This document shows, piece by piece, positions 59,128-64,000 of a stretch of 64,000 nt of DNA. Source of the stretch: Panax quinquefolius (taxonomy: Eukaryota > Streptophyta > Magnoliopsida > Apiales > Araliaceae); assembly GCA_020205615.1 (NCBI GenBank), contig CM035160.1:5310437-5374436 (forward strand), in the 5' to 3' direction. Both the position numbers and the translations under genes were made by a program. Numbering within the stretch: position 1 is the first letter of the stretch; each line of letters starts with the position of its first letter. A model generated the notes under the pieces. It ran no database searches. It had not been told where the DNA came from and saw nothing but the letters and a program-made list of their open reading frames with translations.

Positions 59128-60015
59128 CGTACCTCCAAAATGACCAAACGGTAGTTCTTAAGACCGCGGGAGAAGCTTAGAATGGCGGTGGAACTTCTGG
59201 AGAACCCTAACGCTACCATATTGTTGAGTCTTAAATGGAGTAGAAAAGTGTTGCTCATCAAAAACATAAGGGTTCTCATCTTCTTCTCCTTGTTGTTGAT
59301 GGTGTTGACTCTCTTTTTCGCCTTCATACGTAGGATTTCTCGGACTATCTCCCTCTCTTTGGCGCTCCTCCAACTGCTGCTCGCACTTCTGCTCGCACTT
59401 CTCTCGCTCCTGCTTCTGTCTACGCCCCGGCTCAGACTCTCTCTGGCACTGCTTCTTGCATTCCTGGCCGGTGCATGTTAACATATATTATTAGTAATTA
59501 TACTAGGAATATATATTGCTATTTAGGTATGTTAGGGTGCTCAAGTTAGATTTATCCTATAAAAGCCTTTGATTCTGTATGTAATTCGTGGAAAGATTTA
59601 ATATAAGTTTCTGTTCTATATATATTACCTGGTATTGCTTCTGTGGATCTTGCCCTTGTTGCTGTTGTTCTTGCTTGTACCTGTCTTCGCATTGTTCCCT
59701 GCACTCGGGGCGATGCTGTTGTTCTCTGCTCTCGCACTGCTGCTGGCATTCCTGCAGCCGCTGTCTGGGGCTCTGATCAGGGTTCCATTCCTCCATGATG
59801 CTGCTGCTTCCGCCGCTGCGTTTCTGTTGACATTTTTCCTGGCATGCTTTCTTTTGCCACTTGTCAAGACCAGCTTGTTGCTTGCACTGTTGCCTGCATA
59901 GTTCGACCTGCGGGTCTTTTTTTTCTTGTTCGTTTGTTTCGTAAGCTATAGCTGCAGAAACAAGCAAAAGAGAGGAGAGGGAAAAGAGAACAAAAGGTTT
60001 GATTATCTTCGCCAT
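59128..60015 (-). pseudogene. Vicilin-like (7S globulin) seed storage protein gene, 5' part, truncated by a Tat LTR
   Basis: Exon 1 is 59629-60015 (129 codons) with a signal peptide (MAKIIKPFVLFSLSSLLLVS, cleavage likely after AIA-24) and two Cys-hairpin repeats, C40-C44-C58-C62 and C90-C94-C105-C109 (C-X3-C-X10-13-C-X3-C), the arrangement of vicilin-like antimicrobial-peptide leaders. The intron 59464-59628 (CAG|GTAATA; CGGCCAG) separates it from exon 2, which has a third CKKQC...CEQKC hairpin, then the start of the cupin region (NPYVFDEQHF, VRVLQKFHRHSKLL, LKNYRLVILE). A one-base insertion within LLPRG shifts the frame, and the Tat LTR begins at about 59128, removing the rest (two cupin domains, normally 350 more residues). 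The missing part is not elsewhere in the window. The protein cannot be complete. Confidence 0.93.
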
Positions 60016-60280
60016 TAATTGTTTGGTGGATTGAGGAGCTTAATTTGTTGAAGGGGGTTTTGATGAAGAGAAATGATGGGGAGTAGAAATGGTATATATA
60101 GTTGGGGAAGAGAGGGATGAAAATTGCATGCATGAAGATGGGTGTCCACCTACGTAATCATACATTAGATAGATAAGAGTGAAGATATATAGCCTTCTCC
60201 GCGTACGAACATTCAAGATTTCTGTCGCCATGCATCACTAGTGTACCAATTCACCTGGCGATGATGCATGCAGTACCGGA
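60016..60280 (-). promoter_or_regulatory. Seed storage promoter of the vicilin gene
   Basis: On the minus strand a TATA box (TATATATA, plus-strand 60093-60100) lies about 80 bases before the ATG. RY/legumin motifs occur at 60125-60134 (TGCATGCATG), 60229-60236 (CATGCATC-type) and 60265-60272 (TGCATGCA). A TACGTA ACGT core is at about 60150. This is a standard seed-storage promoter bound by B3 and bZIP maturation factors and appears intact although the gene is broken. Confidence 0.82.
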
Positions 60281-60284
60281 TGAT

Positions 60285-60288
<4 letters not shown>

Positions 60289-60333
<45 letters not shown>
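60289..60333. repeat. (TA)n microsatellite
   Basis: About 22 TA units. Confidence 0.95.
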
Positions 60334-60334
<1 letters not shown>

Positions 60335-60489
60335 GAGATTCTATCCACAAGAATCGGTTGTTGTGAAATACTTTTTGGCCCAAATTTCACAATCTATAGG
60401 GGCTTGTTACTTAGTTTTTTTTTTATAAACCGCTACAGTTTGTAGCGGGCTAAAAAGGAGTTCTTCCCCAACAACCTTCTTTGTGGATG

Positions 60490-60494
<5 letters not shown>
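60334..60494. other. Short spacer between TA tracts
   Basis: No ORF. Contains an imperfect inverted motif CGCTACAGTTTGTAGCGG (about 60432-60449) able to form a small hairpin. Confidence 0.4.

Positions 60495-60557
<63 letters not shown>
60495..60557. repeat. (TA)n microsatellite bounding the viral insertion on the left
   Basis: About 31 TA units directly next to the viral-type sequence starting GGAGTAAACACAG. Confidence 0.95.
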
Positions 60558-60559
<2 letters not shown>

Positions 60560-60569
60560 AGTAAACACA

Positions 60570-61860
60570 GTCTTTATTTATATAAAGACTATACCATTTG
60601 AGTTATGTAAGATTGAAATCAATGATCTCCTCAATAAAGGGTTAATTAAACCTAGTAAATCTCCTTGGTCTTGCTCTGCTTTTTATGTCAACAATGAAGC
60701 AGAAAAAGAAAGAGGTGTACCTCGTTTAGTTATTAATTACAAACCATTGAACAAGGTCTTAGAATGGACCAGGAACCCCCTTCCAAACAAAGACGACCTT
60801 ATCAATAGGTTAAGTAATGCCACCATTTTCAGTAAATTCGACCTTAAATCTGGTTTCTGGCAAATTGTCATTCATCCCGATGATCAATACAAAACAGCAT
60901 TCACCACTCCGTTTGGACATTACGAATGGAATGTTCAGGCATTTGGCCTAAAAAATGCTCCAAGTGAATTTCAAAATATTCTAAATGACATATTAAACCC
61001 TTTCAGCCATTTTATCGTTGTTTATATCGATGACATTCTTGTTTACTCCAAGACTATCAAGAACATGAAAAACATTTAAAATCGCTCTTCACTACTATAT
61101 TAAAGTAAATGGTCTTGTTCTTTCTCCTTCCAAATGCAAATTGCTTGGTCCCGAGTAAGGTTTCTTGGTCTTAATATCTTCAATGGACAAGTTCAAATTA
61201 TTAAACGAGCTATTCAATTCACCGACAAGTTCCCGGATAAGATAACCAATAAAACCCAATCGCAGAGATTTCTTGGCTCATTAATTATATAGCAAGTTCT
61301 ACAAGAATCTCGGAAGATTTGCAAACCTCTTTTCAAATAAGCTGCAAAATAATCCTCCACCTGGACCGACATTCATACTTCGCAAATTCAACAAGTTAAA
61401 AAATATGTCAAGACATTGACCTGCCTTGGCATCTCCAATGATTCAGCTTTCAAAATTGTTGAAACCGACGCCTCGGATGTTGAATTCGGAGGCATTCTTA
61501 AACAAAAGTTAACAACCGATTCCCCAGAACAAATTGTTCGATTTCATTCCGACGCATGGAATGCTACATACCAAAATATAAGACTATTAAAAGGAAATTC
61601 TTTAATTAGTATTATGTATTAATAAATTTCAAAATGACTTGTTAAATCGTAAATTTCGGTTCGCATTGATTGCAAGTCAGCCAAGTACATTTTAGTTAAA
61701 GATGTTGAAAATTTAGCCTCTATGCATTCTTTTCGCTAGATGGCAAGCTTTATTAAGCATTTTGATTTTGATATTGAATACATTAAAGGCAAAATAATTT
61801 TATTCCTCGATTTTCTTACCGGAGAATTTATTCATACAGTACTATATAAATGAAAGTGTC
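60570..61860 (+). pseudogene. Pararetroviral reverse transcriptase and RNase H, broken
   Basis: The open part 60570-61079 carries the RT fingers and palm with the Y-I-D-D box (near 61025-61040), then ends at a stop. The thumb region continues with shifts (SRVRFLGLNIFNGQ near 61155-61190). RNase H blocks follow: ETDASDVEFGGIL (about 61460-61500) and an end block DFDIEYIKGK near 61765-61795. The N-terminal part of the polyprotein is missing; the fragment starts inside the RT fingers, directly after the left junction. Non-functional. Confidence 0.85.
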
Positions 61861-62029
61861 GAGGTTCATCCTCTTCTCGTGGTTCGGGTAGCCCTTATCG
61901 GCCCAAGTAATCAAATTGTAGGTACCTTTTAGTTCCTCACCCGCTTACTCCCGCCTATCACCAAACAAATTTTCTGTCTTGGAACAATCCCCAAGCCTTT
62001 GATTCAAATTTCTAGTTAATAAGCTCGAA

Positions 62030-63420
62030 CCCATTGATCCATTCAAGAATCCAAATGCAAGACCTCGTCTTCGCTCCCAACATCACTCCCCTACGAGCAT
62101 GTGCTCAAATGGAAAAGTTACTTGTTTCAGATTGAACCATATGAAGCCAAAAATGATCCAGCTTAAGCTTACGCCCATTTTTTCCCTCCCGGTTGGCATT
62201 TTCCTCCAAATTAGCCCTTATAAGTCTCTTGTTTATTATAAGGACATTCTCCTTGAAACCGATTCAAGAAATATCAAACCCATTTATGCAAACAATGATA
62301 AATCAAAATTTCTTTATCATTCTTTGTATATTAAACAATTCCTTCCGATTTTCGATTGGGGTAAAAAAAATCCTCCGATCTAATGGATCTCTCCAAATCA
62401 TAGTAATCCCTTTTGTTTTTATGATTATATTGACGCTTTGGTATAAGGTTCTCCTTCATCGTAATGAGTCCCATAGTCATTCCCTGGTTTATTCAATTCG
62501 ATCATAAGTTCAAAAGTCCAATCCTTATTAGTTCGTCCTCCGGTGGTATAGGCATGGTTCTACCTATGACCTCCTTCCCAACCCTTAAGGTTCAAGTTAC
62601 TCACTTTGCTAATAATAGTAAACTGATTCAAAGAATGAGAACATTCCTCTCACTCTCCTCTTTATTAGTAAATACAAAGTTCCCCGGATCCTCAAATGGC
62701 AATATGGTATTTCACCACCTCTCGTTGCTAGTAATTCGGCGCTTATCTCTCGATCCACCCTCGACTTTCCCGCTTTTTCTACATCAAGTGGTGGGATAAG
62801 TTCGACGTTAATGTAATCATAGGTCGTTTCAACAGAATTTCCGTCGCCTCTATTCCAGCCCCACCAATCCCCAGCTTATTCAAAGCTAAGGATTCTAAAG
62901 TCATTCCTTTAGAACCCTCTTTCTCAAGTCGTAAAAAGATTTCAAAAGAATCTAAGTTAAAACCAGTCCCACAGTTTTCTCCCTGCTTCCGTAGCATTTC
63001 GATTTCAAAGATTGCTCCGTAGAGTGAATTAAAACTTATTGTTCATGCCCTCAATAAAAGAATTGATGAGTTACACGAAGAAGTCTCTAGCATTCCTCAC
63101 CTTCTTCCCGTAATGATTCGATTAGCCAATTTGCGTAAGATGATGGTCTCAGACGATCCTTACGGCACCATCAACCTTCAGATGCTTCAGACCCATTCGC
63201 CGACATCAATGCTTTTATCGATTCGTTATTGGTCAAGACTCGCCTCTTCCGTGACCGATTCGTTCATTTAGCCAAGACTCACCTTACGTGACCATTAAAA
63301 TGATTCCACTTTCTCGCCGAAAAGTAGCTCAACAAAGAAAAGGAAGCTCTTTTCCACCGAAAGCGGCGTCGAGTCAAAAGTTATCGGCCAAATAATTAAA
63401 ACGTCTCAATAATAGTCAAA
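62030..63420 (+). pseudogene. Second ORF (unknown function) of the florendovirus-like element, broken
   Basis: Downstream of the RT-RNase H, in several frames, the sequence reads parts of one protein: ISPYKSLVYYKDILLETDS (62214-62275), KSKFLYHSLYIKQFLPIFDWG (62301-62363), FYIKWWDKFDVN (62777-62812) and a basic, Ser/Lys-rich tail. A Trp-rich block of this kind after pol is, to my knowledge, typical of the second ORF in florendovirus-type genomes; its role is unknown. At least six frameshifts or stops interrupt it. Confidence 0.6.
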
Positions 63421-63578
63421 AAGTTAGCACTGCTTTATCAACAAATGCTTATCCGCATTTTTTACTTTTGCTTTAGTAACTTGCTTTTACTTTTGCTTTT
63501 ACTTTAGTAATTCACTTTTACCTAAGTGAAATGTTTCTTACTTTACCCCAGTAAATGTAATAGTTCCCTTTCCTTATT

Positions 63579-63587
63579 CTATAAAAG
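63579..63587 (+). promoter_or_regulatory. TATA box of the viral pregenomic RNA promoter (probable)
   Basis: CTATAAAAG preceded by a CTTTTAC/CTTTAGTAA-rich region (63460-63530) and followed after 30-60 bases by a CTCTCTCTCTC leader, a layout like the 35S-type promoters of plant pararetroviruses and lying after the last ORF, where that promoter belongs. Confidence 0.6.
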
Positions 63588-63827
63588 GAAGGCGAGCTCA
63601 TTTGGCAAATCAGTTTTTCAGAAACTTAGAAAGACTCTGAGTTCTCTCTCTCAAAAGAATCTTTGGTTTCTACCTCTGATCAGCCTACTTAACCCCTCTT
63701 CTCCAATTCTCTAGTTAAATGTTTTAATTTCGTAAGTACTTGTTTTATTTCCCGTTCTTAGTTTGTACATAGCTTGTATTATTAATTCAATTCAGCTACT
63801 TATTTATATAAAGACTGTGTTTTAAGA

Positions 63828-63829
<2 letters not shown>

Positions 63830-63870
<41 letters not shown>
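63830..63870. repeat. (TA)n microsatellite bounding the viral insertion on the right
   Basis: About 20 TA units directly after the viral-type end GTGTTTTAAGACC. Confidence 0.95.
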
Positions 63871-63873
<3 letters not shown>

Positions 63874-64000
63874 CGGTTCCGGTCCGGACTCTCGGATTTT
63901 AGTATCCGGATTTTTTTTTTGTTTTTTTTTTAAAAACAACTATTTTTTTTTAATATTTTATGGAATCGAATTTTTCATATCTGAGTGTTTTGGGTGTTAT
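63871..64000. other. Right edge of the window, nothing recognised
   Basis: GTCCGG-rich short repeats then poly-T/A; too short to classify. Confidence 0.4.

Larger units (their letters stand above)
60558..63829 (+). mobile_element. Endogenous pararetrovirus fragment (Caulimoviridae, florendovirus-like)
   Basis: A 3.27 kb insertion between two (TA)n tracts. It holds the RT-RNase H end of a caulimovirid polyprotein, a second ORF and a non-coding promoter region. Movement protein, capsid and protease are absent, so roughly half of a virus genome is present. Stops and frameshifts occur in all coding parts. RT wording (PLPNKDDLINRL; KFDLKSGFWQI; PFGLKNAPSEFQ; YIDDILVYSK) is closest to petuvirus/florendovirus-type RTs; absence of LTRs and of an integrase domain separates it from gypsy elements. 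Florendovirus-type insertions are known from many plant genomes. Genus is inference. Confidence 0.82.

Noticed and set aside
59182..59481. Leu-rich frame on + opposite vicilin exon 2
   Set aside because: Shadow of the Gln/Glu/Lys-rich vicilin coding strand.
60483..60570. Tyr-Ile repeat at the start of the viral RT frame
   Set aside because: It is the (TA)n microsatellite translated; the viral part starts after 60558.

Overview
The window is nuclear DNA of a flowering plant, almost certainly a eudicot. The host genes are plant-specific (an FCS-like zinc finger gene, a plant PNRC-motif gene, an HSP20-like gene, a seed-maturation LEA gene and a vicilin-type seed storage gene). They have short GT-AG introns and sit in AT-rich DNA full of LTR retrotransposons, MITE-like repeats and an endogenous pararetrovirus fragment. 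I cannot name the species. One 100-base assembly gap (44033-44132) is present.

1-21072 is a nest of one Ty3/gypsy family with very long LTRs. A minus-strand, coding, degenerate copy (RNase H/RT at the left edge, then protease, zinc knuckles and gag) runs from 1 to about 18716. Its gag is interrupted at 2807-15625 by a plus-strand, non-coding member of the same family. That insertion has three near-equal 3.94 kb LTRs and two about 0.5 kb internal segments (LTR-int-LTR-int-LTR), flanked by one AGTCT duplication. A third, older and truncated LTR of the family follows at 18717-21072. The LTRs carry internal minisatellites of 14 bp and 39/78 bp.

21073-31950 is the main host-gene island. It holds a Stowaway-type MITE, a foldback element, a two-exon FLZ gene on + (23233-24466) and a PNRC-motif gene on - (28788-29429). 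A pair of inverted dispersed repeats (about 22.0-22.3 kb and 31.1-31.4 kb) flanks the two genes. 31983-38304 is a complete-looking but decayed Ty1/copia element on - with matching LTRs and a TATGT target duplication, yet no recognisable primer binding site. An intact HSP20-like gene follows (39201-39692).

43434-59127 begins with a seed-type promoter (RY and ABRE motifs) and the first 99 codons of a LEA SMP gene, cut by the assembly gap. After the gap lies a minus-strand Tat-type LTR with its leader, then a decayed plus-strand Tat-type gypsy element (gag, PR, RT, RNase H, INT). Downstream of its pol is an antisense, apparently intron-containing gene with a plant-mobile-domain signature, then a tandem-repeat 3' UTR, a polypurine tract and a 3' LTR. 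That LTR interrupts a vicilin gene on - (59128-60015), which keeps its seed promoter but also has a one-base frameshift.

60495-63870 holds a fragment of an endogenous caulimovirid, most like florendovirus: RT-RNase H, a second ORF and a promoter region, all broken by stops and frameshifts. It lies exactly between two (TA)n tracts.

No new enzymatic system was found. The most unusual structures are the tandem long-LTR array inserted in its own autonomous relative, the spliced-looking antisense gene carried by the Tat element, and the retroelement-disrupted vicilin gene next to a TA-bounded viral insertion.
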